Below, in pieces: positions 22,001-29,900 of a stretch of DNA of 64,000 bases. Every line of letters starts with the position of its first letter. Within the stretch, counting starts at the first letter, position 1. The stretch comes from Euglena gracilis (taxonomy: Eukaryota; Euglenida; Euglenophyceae; Euglenales). Under the pieces are notes generated by a model. That model worked only from the letters and a program-made list of their open reading frames with translations, was not told the DNA's origin and ran no database searches. Where the stretch lies: NCBI GenBank assembly GCA_039621445.1, contig CP154954.1:58238701-58302700 (forward strand), read 5' to 3'. The translations under genes and the position numbers were made by a program.

Positions 22001-22910
22001 ACACGGAATTCTCAAGGTCCCCTTCTCTACTGCTGAATTCTGACCTTAAAGCCAGCTAATATAGCCTGCCAACCAACCCACTTGACGGAGGGGAATTATT
22101 TCGTTCAATTGATCAATATATCTCAGAAGGTACGGTACGCCAGGTGAACATGTTGAAAGCAACAAATTATAATGAGGGCGAGTGCAAGAGAATCCTCAAA
22201 CTCCGACGGAAATAAATAAAAAAAAGAAGAAAATTCGAGGGCTTGCCACAAGAAAAACCTCGGCTTGAACGTTGGTGCGCCCAAACGTTGGCAGAGACAT
22301 CGATGGCGAGCAGGGCGTCCCCAAGAATGGCCACACACCGGTCGGCCGAGGGAGGGCAGGGGGTCTCGCCGCCGCAGGGCATCCGTGGCCCTCAGAATTT
22401 GTCGGCCAACGTGGACCCGTGGCACACTGGGAAGGACGAAAGCCCCTGCCGAACGCAGTGGTGGCTGGCGTGGCAGGCTTTGCTGGATCAACGCTGGGCG
22501 GCTGAGTGCCCCGGGGCTTGTGGTTGGGGTTTCCACCGTGGCGGTGGCGGTCTCTTCTGCGGGTCCTGCAGGAACTTTCTGAAAATTACACTTGTTCCCC
22601 CAAAAAGTCAAAAACAAAACAATTAAAAAATTAAAAATGAATCAAAAAATAAGGAAAAAAAACTTGAAAATCAATAAAAGATCCCCCCAGTGCTTCTGGC
22701 CCTCGTTCAAATGAGGGAGGCATTGGCCTTGGGGCACAAAGAACCCCCCCCTCCCATTGTGTGCCAAATACACACACGTGTGTCATGGCTGGACGTGGGG
22801 CGTTCTGCAACCTCCGTCCCATGTCAAGAGGAGCCTGGGTGAGAGGCCAGGAGGAGACCGAGGCCCAGGCCCAGGCCCAGCAGGCCCCCCAGCAGCGGGG
22901 GCGACGCCAT
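247..22910 (-). CDS. Gene 1: secreted pepsin-like aspartic protease-fold protein, 18 exons
   Basis: Start ATG at 22910, stop TGA at 247-249; about 855 codons. Residues 1-24 are a signal peptide (MASPPLLGG then alternating Leu/Gly), implying secretion, a vacuole, or the first step of complex-plastid import. Residues of about 26-555 match nothing I recognise. The C-terminal part reads as a family A1 (pepsin) fold: FIVDTGTSCLVID near 577 (first catalytic Asp), GVLGYD near 649 (compare pepsin DGILGL), GVGGTGLILAADLA near 761 where the second DTGTS should be, and GAPLFRG...LDYAHRRVSVA at the end (compare LGDVFxRxYxxVFDxxxxRVGxA). The spacing fits a two-lobed pepsin. The second catalytic Asp seems to be replaced by Gly, so activity is doubtful. 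Intron phases agree at every junction except either side of exon 11; exon 17 is a doubtful 23-nt micro-exon. A retropepsin-like relative is the alternative. Confidence 0.6.
855..1045. repeat. F-family foldback repeat
   Basis: Contains CTTGTCCAACGAC near the left and several copies of GGTCGTTGGACAAG, with long G runs. The same words recur near 20.87-21.50, 25.92, 52.03 and 52.73-52.80 kb. It occupies the last intron of gene 1. Confidence 0.65.
1195..1217 (-). CDS. Gene 1 exon 17 (micro-exon, left edge uncertain)
   Basis: Acceptor ctgctgcag followed by SLSEVVRT; ending at CGCAC|gttgcg (23 nt) gives the phase needed by exon 18. Ending at GAGCAG|gtggcg would add LRVEQ but break phase. Confidence 0.35.
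2061..2189 (-). CDS. Gene 1 exon 16, degenerate second-lobe motif
   Basis: 129 bp, phase 0 to 0. Acceptor cagggtcag, donor GGCCTC|gtgagc. Reads LFRLALGVGGTGLILAADLA. Spacing puts this where pepsins have VDTGTSLL, but the Asp is Gly. A transmembrane helix is an alternative reading. Confidence 0.65.
2288..2405. repeat. (TATACA)n microsatellite
   Basis: Alternating ATACAT/TATACA of about 115 bp within the gene 1 intron between exons 15 and 16. Confidence 0.9.
2556..2622 (-). CDS. Gene 1 exon 15
   Basis: 67 bp, phase 2 to 0. Acceptor cggcggcag, donor GGCTGC|gtgaac. Reads VEAGTLGNGQPTHEGPAP, GC3-rich. Confidence 0.5.
3038..3429. mobile_element. MITE G1 (hAT-like)
   Basis: Termini CAGGGTTTGATATAAGGA and TCCTTATATCAAACCCTG are perfect inverted repeats. 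Flanked by a GGGGGGCT-type duplication (7-8 bp, exact edge blurred by the G run). The interior has C/G palindromes and the hairpin word CGGTGCGAAGCGCTGG. Second copy at 52814-53210. Confidence 0.8.
3488..3633 (-). CDS. Gene 1 exon 14
   Basis: 146 bp, phase 0 to 2. Acceptor gcccacag, donor GCAGG|gttcgc (chosen because it joins exon 15 in phase; AGGAAG|gtgccc is the alternative). Reads RARFLGRVPHLRATLG, then a Pro/Ala linker and a Glu-rich helix. Confidence 0.6.
3740..4330. repeat. AT-rich repeat stretch with C runs
   Basis: AT-rich edges surround two copies of the word AAATCCAAAAATA(A/G)G, each followed by C-rich AAATAAGACCCCC. GAAGTGCC/GAAGCGCC remnants of the common hairpin occur twice. No coding signal seen. 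Confidence 0.5.
4585..4984. mobile_element. MITE A1 (hAT-like), 8-bp target duplication
   Basis: 400 bp. TIRs CAGGCTTTTGCTTAAGG / CCTTAAGCAAAAGCCTG are exact. Target-site duplication GACGCGGT at 4577-4584 and 4985-4992. Interior: CTAGC-rich subterminal palindromes, G/C runs, CCAAAAATGGCC words and GGCGCTTCGCGCC. Sits between exons 13 and 14 of gene 1. Confidence 0.9.
5506..5693 (-). CDS. Gene 1 exon 13, GVLGYD motif
   Basis: 188 bp, phase 1 to 0. Acceptor ctgactgcag, donor GGCAAG|gtgtgg. Reads LGPLILERPLFREASLGG and IAGVLGYDLLRHCRLEV, the second landmark of the pepsin N-lobe. Confidence 0.7.
6586..6747. mobile_element. Truncated H-family MITE
   Basis: Right half only: repeated GGTGCCTGCC...GGCAGGCACC palindromes, GGCGCC near the left, and the right terminus TAAGCACAAGCCTG. 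The intact copy is at 37123-37436. Confidence 0.65.
7015..7049. repeat. (GT)n microsatellite in a CA/GT foldback
   Basis: GT run preceded and followed by CACACAC blocks (6968-7062), so the region can fold back on itself. Intronic, gene 1. Confidence 0.85.
7186..7361 (-). CDS. Gene 1 exon 12, catalytic DTGTS motif
   Basis: 176 bp, phase 2 to 1. Encodes CLFIVDTGTSCLVIDPDAL, the aspartic protease active-site motif. The acceptor (cccccccaccag) and the first 19 coding bases lie inside MITE B1 (7343-8014), so the element provides the splice site. Donor CCAG|gttgtt joins exon 13 in phase. Confidence 0.65.
7343..8014. mobile_element. MITE B1, donating a splice acceptor
   Basis: Termini CAGGGCAGAACGGGAA / TTCCCGTTCTGCCCTG. 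The flanking duplication is obscured by G runs (CGGGGGGG versus GGGGGTGC). Gene 1 exon 12 begins inside the left end at 7361. Copy B2 at 27708-28355 shares most of the interior. Confidence 0.8.
8519..8695 (-). CDS. Gene 1 exon 11 (boundaries unsettled)
   Basis: The reading frame VGAWYDDGAAPDVPVWVGEG, then GHLLCQPTLGGYTLGP, is convincing. The only upstream AG (ggggtag) and the downstream GT (gatg|gtcgcg) give phase 1 to 1, which disagrees with exons 10 and 12. A non-canonical site or an unseen micro-exon is likely. Confidence 0.4.
8984..9053. repeat. (CA)n microsatellite
   Basis: Interrupted CA/TGCACA run in the gene 1 intron downstream of exon 10. Confidence 0.85.
9147..9357 (-). CDS. Gene 1 exon 10
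   Basis: 211 bp, phase 1 to 2. Acceptor catcgag after a C-rich tract; donor CCTAA|gtggac. Contains LPGRGLGGLCLSPDEAPW and TGTLLDSRLFYTAERYPD. All downstream GT choices are phase 2, which does not fit the exon 11 acceptor. Confidence 0.55.
9612..9809 (-). CDS. Gene 1 exon 9
   Basis: 198 bp, phase 1 to 1. Acceptor gccgcag, donor GGGCG|gtgcca. Reads GGPELWLWEDWAAAGTAGLP and GRAVFLAPGCTPVVYRLRAE: a Trp-rich, strand-forming stretch with high GC3. Confidence 0.6.
10258..10404 (-). CDS. Gene 1 exon 8
   Basis: 147 bp, phase 1 to 1. Acceptor ccatgag, donor CTCC|gtgtca. Reads LPAEHLTAVALRVAGGRTTA and then RLLIDHRCWLPLRG. The intron upstream is 5.8 kb and holds both large K elements. Confidence 0.6.
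10776..11165. repeat. 217-bp tandem duplication around a palindromic element
   Basis: The block starting TCTCCAGCAGCGTGAGCC (10778) recurs at 10995 and runs through TTAACAGCAATTAACCCC. Between and after are GGTTATAGGATCCGATTTGG arms and their inverse, separated by G/C runs. Confidence 0.75.
11166..13478. mobile_element. Large element K1 with internal tandem array
   Basis: Left end GGTCGCTGAGCTCTTATC; right end GAGCTCAGCACTATTC with AAAACCTGG. The left part has two units of a repeat carrying AAGGAAATGTCCGGAGACCT; the right part is the 162-bp array. Almost identical to K2, about 2.6 kb to the right. No transposase frame seen. Confidence 0.75.
11935..13370. repeat. Tandem array in K1, nine units of about 162 bp
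   Basis: Each unit contains CGATGTTTTTTGGCCTCCCG, GAAAAACTGTTTTTGAGCCG, CGCCAGCGCCCCGTTTTGGG and ATTGACTTTGGGTCAAAACC. Unit starts are spaced 161-163 bp except one shortened unit near 12390. Open reading frames here are a by-product of repetition. Confidence 0.9.
13768..16073. mobile_element. Large element K2, near-identical to K1
   Basis: Same ends and order as K1. K1 and K2 are separated by about 290 bp that contains a short GGTTATAGGT-type repeat. Both lie in the gene 1 intron between exons 7 and 8. Confidence 0.75.
14527..15970. repeat. Tandem array in K2, nine units
   Basis: Same unit as in K1 but with two shortened units (near 14835 and 14992) instead of one, so unit order differs while total number is the same. 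Confidence 0.9.
16205..16371 (-). CDS. Gene 1 exon 7
   Basis: 167 bp, phase 2 to 1. Acceptor aagcgcag, donor AAAAG|gttgaaag. Reads VCWEQDWSGLAAELELDD followed by a basic, Pro/Arg-rich tail. Confidence 0.65.
17244..17413 (-). CDS. Gene 1 exon 6
   Basis: 170 bp, phase 0 to 2. Acceptor gcctcacag, donor GCAAAG|gtggtg. The frame with only four A/T third positions reads WATLPVPCSNSTLAGVRF. The plus strand also offers plausible splice signals (see rejected items), but only the minus reading joins both neighbours in phase. Confidence 0.5.
17728..17940 (-). CDS. Gene 1 exon 5
   Basis: 213 bp, phase 0 to 0, 71 codons without a stop. Acceptor gcaatttag lies directly against the AT-rich tract at 17943-18305; donor ATGCCG|gttcc. 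Contains GGTATLAWEPLGASVHRAVD, strongly GC3-rich. Confidence 0.65.
17943..18305. repeat. AT-only TTAATTAA-rich tract
   Basis: About 360 bp composed of TTAATTAA/AATTAATA words with almost no G or C, directly upstream of the exon 5 acceptor of gene 1. Confidence 0.95.
18915..19060. repeat. Short repeat with GACGGTCCGAACA
   Basis: GGTGACAAC(C/G)T(A/G)GACGGTCC occurs twice (18919 and 18991) with GTTCATT words around each. Probably a small degenerate element in the gene 1 intron. Confidence 0.45.
19118..19212 (-). CDS. Gene 1 exon 4
   Basis: 95 bp, phase 1 to 0. Acceptor tatccctcag, donor GCATG|gtcagg. Frame includes ARLGLALQVQWDTSM. Confidence 0.6.
19487..19579 (-). CDS. Gene 1 exon 3
   Basis: 93 bp, phase 1 to phase 1. 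Acceptor ccctctcag, donor GCGG G|gtggag. High-GC3 frame containing AAAYAEESAAEGRTAPSLGD, helical and Ala-rich. Confidence 0.6.
20471..21828. mobile_element. Element E1 with nested F insertion
   Basis: Termini CAGGGATTTGTGCTTATCC / GGATAAGCACAAATCCCTG, flanked by ATCAGCA on both sides (7 bp visible). Subterminal tandem TTATCCGTAG units at each end. Interior matches E2 (55784-56547) apart from the block at about 20867-21491. Confidence 0.85.
20867..21491. mobile_element. F-family insertion nested in E1
   Basis: Begins with a C run then CTTGTCCAACGACC and ends GGTCGTTGGACAAG plus a G run. Absent from the matching position of E2 (near 56206), which gives an empty-site comparison. No clear target duplication. 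Confidence 0.7.
22271..22390 (-). CDS. Gene 1 exon 2
   Basis: In phase 1, out phase 1. Acceptor ttctgag|GG, donor CAAC|gttcaag. GC-rich frame reading SADRCVAILGDALLAIDV and then SANVWAHQ. Function unknown. Confidence 0.5.
22835..22910 (-). CDS. Gene 1 exon 1 (start codon, signal peptide)
   Basis: ATG at 22910-22908 opens a hydrophobic leader of about 24 residues (LLGGLLGLGLGLGLLLA). No GT lies between the leader and the in-frame TGA, but CCCAG|GCTCC gives a GC donor whose phase (1) matches exon 2. The GC-AG call is therefore an inference from phase. Confidence 0.5.
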
Positions 22911-23454
22911 GAGTGTGTCAAGGCATTGGGGCTGGGGATGAGCATGGGCAGGGGAAACGCCTCGCCGTCCTCGTTCCTTCCATCCCACAGCCAACAGCTG
23001 CGCAATGCTGCGGACCGTCCGTCGGAAAAGACTGCCTTGACGGTCTTGCAAAAGCAATTGCAGTGCATTTCTCTGTAAAGAAAACAAATGCAAATGGAGA
23101 AATAATACAATAATTGGCCAATTAGGATCTACTTCAGATGTGCGAGGTGATCAATGGGAAAAAACATGCAACCAAAAGACGTCCGTAGGGACTCCCTTCC
23201 ACAGCGCCGTGATGCTATTTCTTTTGGTTTGCCACTGGTGACCATGTTGCCAAAATACCACAGCAACGCATACCCACCCCCTCCAGACCCCCTCCCCCTC
23301 CTGCCTTTGAGGTGGTGATGGCGTGATGGAGAAGGTGCCATTTGCTACTGAAACAAAAGCTAAAACCTGATCCTGATGTTTCGCAGTTCCTTTGAAAGGA
23401 CGGTTTTGCAGTGACCAACCACGGGCCACTGCACTGCAGCCACAGACTCGCTTG

Positions 23455-23700
23455 GTGACCCCCCCGGGGGGGTGGGCACTCCAGGGCCAACCCCCCCCCC
23501 CCATTTTTCCTCGGCCCCCCCCCCCCCCCCGGGTCAACCACCTACCCACCCAAAATCCAGCCAACGTCGGCCGAAAACGGTTAAATTTTTCTTCCGGCCC
23601 AAAACTGACGTATGGCGCACCCCACCCCCCAGGGAGGTCCAGAGGCCCCAATCCACCCACCCACTCTCCAAAAACCACCCACCCCTGCAACCTACCTCAG
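23455..23700. repeat. J-family CCCA-rich repeat
   Basis: Begins TTGGTGACCCCC and continues with blocks of CCACCTACCCACCCAAAATC and CCAATCCACCCACCC. Fills much of the spacer between gene 1 and gene 2. Relatives at 43.0, 48.1, 52.5 and 60.1 kb. Confidence 0.55.
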
Positions 23701-23739
23701 CCTGGAGTTGCAGGCACCCCAACCACCACACGTTCCGGG

Positions 23740-23983
23740 TCAGAGCAGGAGCATCAGTACGAGGGAGGCGGCGTGGCTCAGGAGGGCCAGCGGGTCCCCG
23801 CGCAGCAGCCGCCGCCGGCGCAGCAACGCAAACACGGCGACGGCCACCACCGCGGCGACCACGCCGAGGCGTCGGGCGGACAGCGGCGTGTCGTGGGCCA
23901 CGGCCGCCCACCAGCGGCGGAGCTGCTGGGCCACCGTGGCCGGCCAGTCGGCCGGGTCCGGAACGCGGCGCAGCGGGGACAAT
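23740..23983 (-). CDS. Gene 2 terminal exon, membrane anchor
   Basis: 244 bp, phase 2 in, stop TGA at 23740-23742. Acceptor cgccggcag. Encodes a Trp-containing amphipathic stretch (ATVAQQLRRWWAAVAHD), a hydrophobic helix, an Arg cluster and a second hydrophobic end. Very high GC3. Confidence 0.75.
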
Positions 23984-26900
23984 CTGCCGGCGTGTGGGTC
24001 GCGGGCTGGGCCGTGGTGGGGTCAGCCCAGCAAGGAGGTGGGCAAGCCCATCCTGGATGGCTGCTTGCCCACTTCCGGTGTGTGAGGGAAGAGGAGAAGG
24101 AAATGAGAGCACAGACCGCACCCCCCCCCCCTGCAGAGGAAGGGGGGCATTTCCACCTGGGGCGGTTCCAACGTTTGGCCCACTGCCCTGAAGCCCACCA
24201 GTCTCCGGCCCCGGCGGTGTACCTTCAGGATGGCTCTTTGCCGATGCCCAACCCCTGCCTCCCTCCTCCCCGCCCGGGGGTGACCGGGCCCAGGGCAGAG
24301 GAGGCCTTCACCGAGGCCTTGACGCCGGGGGTCCTCGCAGGGGCCGCCGTTGGGTCCGCGGTGGCGACGGCGGGGGGGTCGGCCCGGGGGACGGGGGGCG
24401 GTGGCCGGGCGGCCACCTGGCGCTCGAGCAGCGCGCGCTCCCGCTCGAAGAGGGCGGTGCGAAACGGCTCCGACCCAGGCTCCTTTTCCCCCCAGCCCCT
24501 GGTCGGGGGGGGGTGTCCCCTGGTGGGCGGTTCCTTTGGGCTTTTGGGTCCCGGATGTGCCGAGCCGGCCATGAAAATGGCTTTCGGGCCCCCGCGCCAA
24601 ATGCACAGGGGGGGGGGGGTCGATTGATGCCATAAAACAACCCATTCTGAAAATGTGGACCTCCTGTTTGGGGGGCGCAAAAAGGAGGTGCTGCCACCAC
24701 CTGCGTGAGCACCTAACCCACCGGGGGTTGCGACCTTCTTGCAAAAGAGACCTGCGCTGGGCAGTCGAGGTGGCGGCGGAGGCAGCGGAGGGCAGTGTCG
24801 GGGGAGATGCGCCGCCGCTCTCCAGCAAAACAACCATCTGATCTCAATTCAGCCGGATTACAACCCATAAGTTTCATAACCCCCACTTACTGAATCTTCA
24901 GGGGGATATCTGCAGGTGAAAACACATCCCCTCTTTTTTCCCCAAACGAGCTTGGATTTTGTGGCTGCCAATTTTTGCCCGAAATTTCATTCTAGGAACC
25001 CCACCTTTTAAACCACCATCTTCCTTTCCACCACCTTTTGATTCAAGGGTTTCGCCCTTTATGGCAAGGAACAAATTTCAGAGCTGGTTGCTGAATTTCG
25101 GTTCCGCTCTGCACATAATTGGTAACGTCCAAACCCACCACCCATCCCTTTGGGGGGGGGGGGTGAGCCCAAAATGCCAAAACGTCAAAGCCAAGTTGAA
25201 CCCAAGCGTTCGCAAAAGACACACAGTTGGGGCATTCGGCAGCCATCCGGCGTCAGCCAGCAAACTTCCCACCGCCCATTCCAGCAGTTGCAGTTGATGG
25301 GCGGAGGCCGGGCTGTACTGGAAGACCTGTTGGGGGGAGGGTCGGACCTACCCCACCCGCCACCTGTAGGCTTTCGGGGAGGTGCTTACAGCCCGGGGCG
25401 GAGGAGGGGTCCGAGGCGGCAAGGACCGAAGCTATGCGATCTCCTAACTTTGGCGATTGCAGCCGCCCCAGCCCCTCTTTTGGGCCAGGGCCAGGGTCAG
25501 GGACAGAGTTGGCGTTGGCAGCAACGGCGGAATGCGCATTGTTGACTCCGCATACACCATAGGCACAAGTTGGTGCTGCCTAAATCCCCGCCCCAAATAG
25601 AAGCCCTGTCCCTGGAACCCACCCAACCCAAATGCTGAAACCCTGGAATTTCAACCAAAATGCTAAATAGAAGCCCCACTCCTCCCAAATGATGTGATAT
25701 GTCGTCGAAGAGTGCCCTCAGGAGAGGGCAAGAGGAAACCTTTGGGGACCACAAACGTTCATCCGAGGCCGCACGTAATGTAGTGCACTGCACCAAATAC
25801 CACGTTGCAAAACGCCAGACGGGGCTGGTGAGATGTGCCAGAATTGCAGGAACACACTACTTTTTGCTCACAAGCACGTTTTCCCGTAATATCTGCTATA
25901 CTCGTACCTGGACCTGCCCCCTTGTCGAACGACCTTTAAGCTGTGGTCAACGAACAGAGAGGGACAGGTGTGGAAAGGCCCCGCCCCCCAAAACCCACCA
26001 GGGCACCACCCAAAGAAAATTTCGTTCGGTGCCAAAGAAAACTTTGGCAATTGGCGCCTTGGGAAATACAAGAAGGGGTGGAGGGTGGTCGGACCCCCTA
26101 CCCTTCCCCACCCACCAGGATGAGGGTGGGGGGGGGGTCGACCCACCACCACCCATAGGGTTGCGGGGGCTCCCGTACAGCCCAGGGAGGGGGTAATAGA
26201 ACCCCGAGACTTTAACCAACATGCATAATAGTTGCAATGGGGCTTCTTATCTGGGGGTTGACATACAGTCTAGACTATAATGACTGGAAAAAAATGACGG
26301 AAAAATGATAGAAAAATGTGAATTTTTCTTGTGCTGAATTTTTTTTGGCAAAAAGCAACTCAAAAATTCAAAAAAAGGTCTTATTCATACCCCGAAATTG
26401 ACCATATTTCATACCCCGTTTTTTATGTTTCAAAATTTGATTACTCCTCAACGTGCCCCCCCCCCCACATGTTTCCCACAGAGTTGTGCTGACAACCCTT
26501 GATCATTTATCTGGGGCACAACTTGCCAGTGGGAAAAAGGTGCTGGCTGGAAAAAGGTGCTGGCAGCCCCCCCCCCCCCGCCTTGGGCAGTGTGGTTCGT
26601 TGGAGGGTTCAAGCCGGCTGCCAGGCTACCCAAATGGTACCCAAAGCGCAAATCCGACTGGGCTGGAATTTCTCAGCTGAAAATCTGAGGTGGGTGGGTG
26701 GGGGGGGGACCCCCCCCCTCCGGTCTCAAAAAAAAACCTGGTCCAGCCCCCCCCCCCCCAGGAGGCTCTAGCCAGCCAGCCCAAATTTCTGGCCCCAGCC
26801 CAGGAACCTCCCAGGGTCAGGGTTTTTCTTAAGTCGGAGGGACCCCACCCCCGGGGAAGGGGGTTCAGCCAGCCAGCCCCGTTTTCCGAGCCAGCACCAG

Positions 26901-29900
26901 CCAGGCTGCCAACCCCCCCGGGAGGGGGGGGTCCGCCGAAATGAAGTTTGGCCAGTCCAGCACACCGACACTGAGCCGAATTTTTTTTGACGCAAAGCGC
27001 CAAAGATTTTTTTAAAAGTGTCAAAAATGGCCAAAAATGGTGGTTTTGAAGTTTATCTGGGGGCCCTGGATGGGGGAGGGTCCCAGGGGACCCACAAAAA
27101 ATGGCCGAAAATCGCGAAAAGTGCTAAAAATAGCAGTTTTCAGAAAATTTCGGCGCCGAAAAGTATATCCCACCCCCCTGGGGGGGGGGGGGGCGGCCGG
27201 ACCCACCCCCCCCCCCCCCCCCCCCCCCGGGGGTCCACAACTAAAAAACCCCCTGGGCTGGACCCCGGCTGTACCTGAGCCGGGCTGGGTGGACCGGACC
27301 AAAACTGGACAATCCCCGCCCCCCCCCCCAAATACTGCGTTGAAAAAAAAATGCGGGTCTGACAACCTTCCCAAAAGCCCACAAAGCCCCCCTCCCCCAG
27401 CCAGGCCGGCGATCGCATGGGCGCCTCCCACTCCCCGAACGTGGCGAGCGCGTCCGTGCGGCGGCCGAGGTGGGCCAGCAGCTGGAGGTGCAGCAGCAGC
27501 AGCTCCGCGTCGGCAGCGGCGGCGCTGGGCCCAGGGCGGTGCTCCGGCCGCCCGCCCACCCCCCCCCCCCCCTGAGCCAGGCATGACCCCCTCCGGGGGG
27601 GGGGCGTTTGCCCCATCAAATATGTTTTCTTCGGCACTTTGTGAAAGACATTTGGCAATCTGTTTTTATTGGCAAGATTGGGCGAGAGACCGCTTTGCAG
27701 GGCAGAACGGGAAAGCCTGGTGGGGGGGGGTCGACCCCCCCCCCCACCCACCACAGCATTTTCACCAATTTTGGGAAAACAGGGATGTTTGGCCGGGGAA
27801 AATTTTTGAAAATTTTTCTGAAAAATGAACCCAAAATACATCATTTTTGATGGAAAACCACATTCTTTCACAAAAAAAAAGGTTTCTCAAAAATTTCAGG
27901 TTTAAAAATTGGTATTTTTAGGAGGTGGTGAAAAAAACGAAGGTCAAAAAAATGGACCAAATTTTGGCACCATCAAATCTTACTGACATTTTTTCTCTTG
28001 GAATTTTTTTGGATTTTCAATCGCATTTTTTTTGTGTTAAAAACCTCTCAAAATCAAAAATTTGGGAAAATGTTGAATTTTGGGAAGGTGTGAAAAAATG
28101 GGGGTTTGGGGGGTTTTTGGGGGGACCCCCTATATGGATCCCAAAATGGGTCAAAAAAAAAACACCCGGCGCCGAAGGTATCGGAAAAAATTTTTGGGGT
28201 CCAAAAATTGGTGCCCCCAGAAATACGGGAAGAGGTGGTGGGAGGGGGGGTGGGTTGACCACCCCGCCCCACCCACCATGCAGGGGGTGGGGGGGGGGTG
28301 GTCGACCCCCCCCACCCACCACCCTGGCTGTTCGGCCGATTCTCGTTCTGCCCTGCCACTTTGTGCGCTGAGGTTCAGTTGTTGGGGGGTCAGGCAGCGT
28401 GCTTGGCTGCACAATGGCCAGAGAAACTGCCCAGCCCCATTGGTCCTCTGTCGCGCTGCCTTGGGCTGTGTCTGGCTGCGTGTAATGCTCTTTCCAGCAA
28501 CTGTCTGGATTTCCTGGCCCATAAATAGGCGCATCGCATCGGCACGGATACGGAGCCTCCCCACCACACCGCCCAGAAGGATTGTGGGGTTGCGGTGCAT
28601 ACGGCAGAGATGGCACACTAGCACACATGGTCAAGGGAATCTGGGCTTGATTTGCACAGAATTTGATGTATTCAGATGGTCCGTAGTATGTGTAGGCCAT
28701 TCATATTTCTGGACTTTTTTTTGGTTTGAATTGCCGCTGACTTGGTGAGTTGCAAGAATAGGTGTCACAGAAGAGTGCATTTCCATTTCACATAAAGAAC
28801 AGCCCCAACCTCCATACAGCACCGGCAATACCGACAGGGCAGCGTCATTGTCCTTAAGCTCGTGAAGGCACTGGAGGAAGAGAGAGAGAGAGAGAGAGAG
28901 AAAAGTGATAAAAAGCGTCACAGACAAGAGCCATCAGGGAAGGGGGTGGTGGGTTGGCCTTCCCTGATGATGCCAGCCTGCGGCGTCACACAGACTCAGC
29001 ACCACACCTGGCCAGTCTTCCAAAATCCCGGCACACTGAACAAAAATATGCACAAACGGGGATTAATCAAAACTTCTGGGCGGAAAAAGGTCGACAGCAG
29101 GCTTCTTTTAAAGACCCGGGGGGGGTTCCCTGGCCTGTTGCAGGACCCCCTGGGGTCTCAAAAATCAGGCCATCCAAAGGGCATTCCCCAAAGAATTTTC
29201 GGCGCTTTGCCCACACCCACCTGTATTTGTCCATACCACCCCCTGGGGGGGAGGGGCAGGGTTGTATGGGAATCTCCGAGGGGGGGTACCCCCCTTCCGA
29301 AACTAGGGAGGGGGGACCCCCCTCCTGCCTCCAGTTTTCGGTCGCCGAAAATCTCGGCCGCTTTCTGGGGTCAAAAAGTCAATTTTTCTGAAATTTCTCA
29401 AAAATGGTGGGTGGGGAATCAAAAGAAATGTCCAATCCCGAAATTGAAACCCTTAAAATGCCCTATCTAAGAGTATTTTGATTTCCTGACAACACCCACC
29501 TGTCCCGAATTATGGTCATTTTTTGGCCATTTTGCCAAAATTTCATGTTGAGCCTCAAAAAAAGTCCTAAAATACACTCTCGGCGCGAAGCGCCGGAATT
29601 TTTTTTTGCCCCCGCAGAGGAGGGGGAGGGGGGTGGGGGACCCCCCTTCCGAAACTAGGGGGGGGGACCAGGTTTTGAATAATGCTGAGCTCTTAATGGG
29701 ACTTGCACATAACAGAAGGTCGAAAAAACTAGCACTACAAATTTTACATAAAACACAGCTTCAATTTACGGTAATTCTCAGTAATTTTGCAGTAATTTCT
29801 GAAATGTTACTTTCTGAAATGTTAACCAGGTTTTGAATAATGCTGAGCTCTTAATAAGCGCGTCCCTACCCCTTCATTGACCCCCCCAAAAAAACCGGCC

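Noticed and set aside
22824-23078. Plus-strand Gln/Ala-rich frame over the gene 1 signal peptide
   Set aside because: EAQAQAQQAPQQ is the antisense of the Leu/Gly leader; no splice context.
23392-24627. 411-codon plus-strand open frame
   Set aside because: It is antisense to GC3-rich gene 2 exons and continues through CCCA repeats; composition is Pro/Arg/Gly-rich as expected for shadow frames in GC-rich DNA.
28500-28625. Minus-strand exon candidate reading HRNPTILLGGVVGRLRIRAD
   Set aside because: Plausible peptide, but its third-position composition is not GC-rich and the phases do not fit the neighbouring gene 2 exons.
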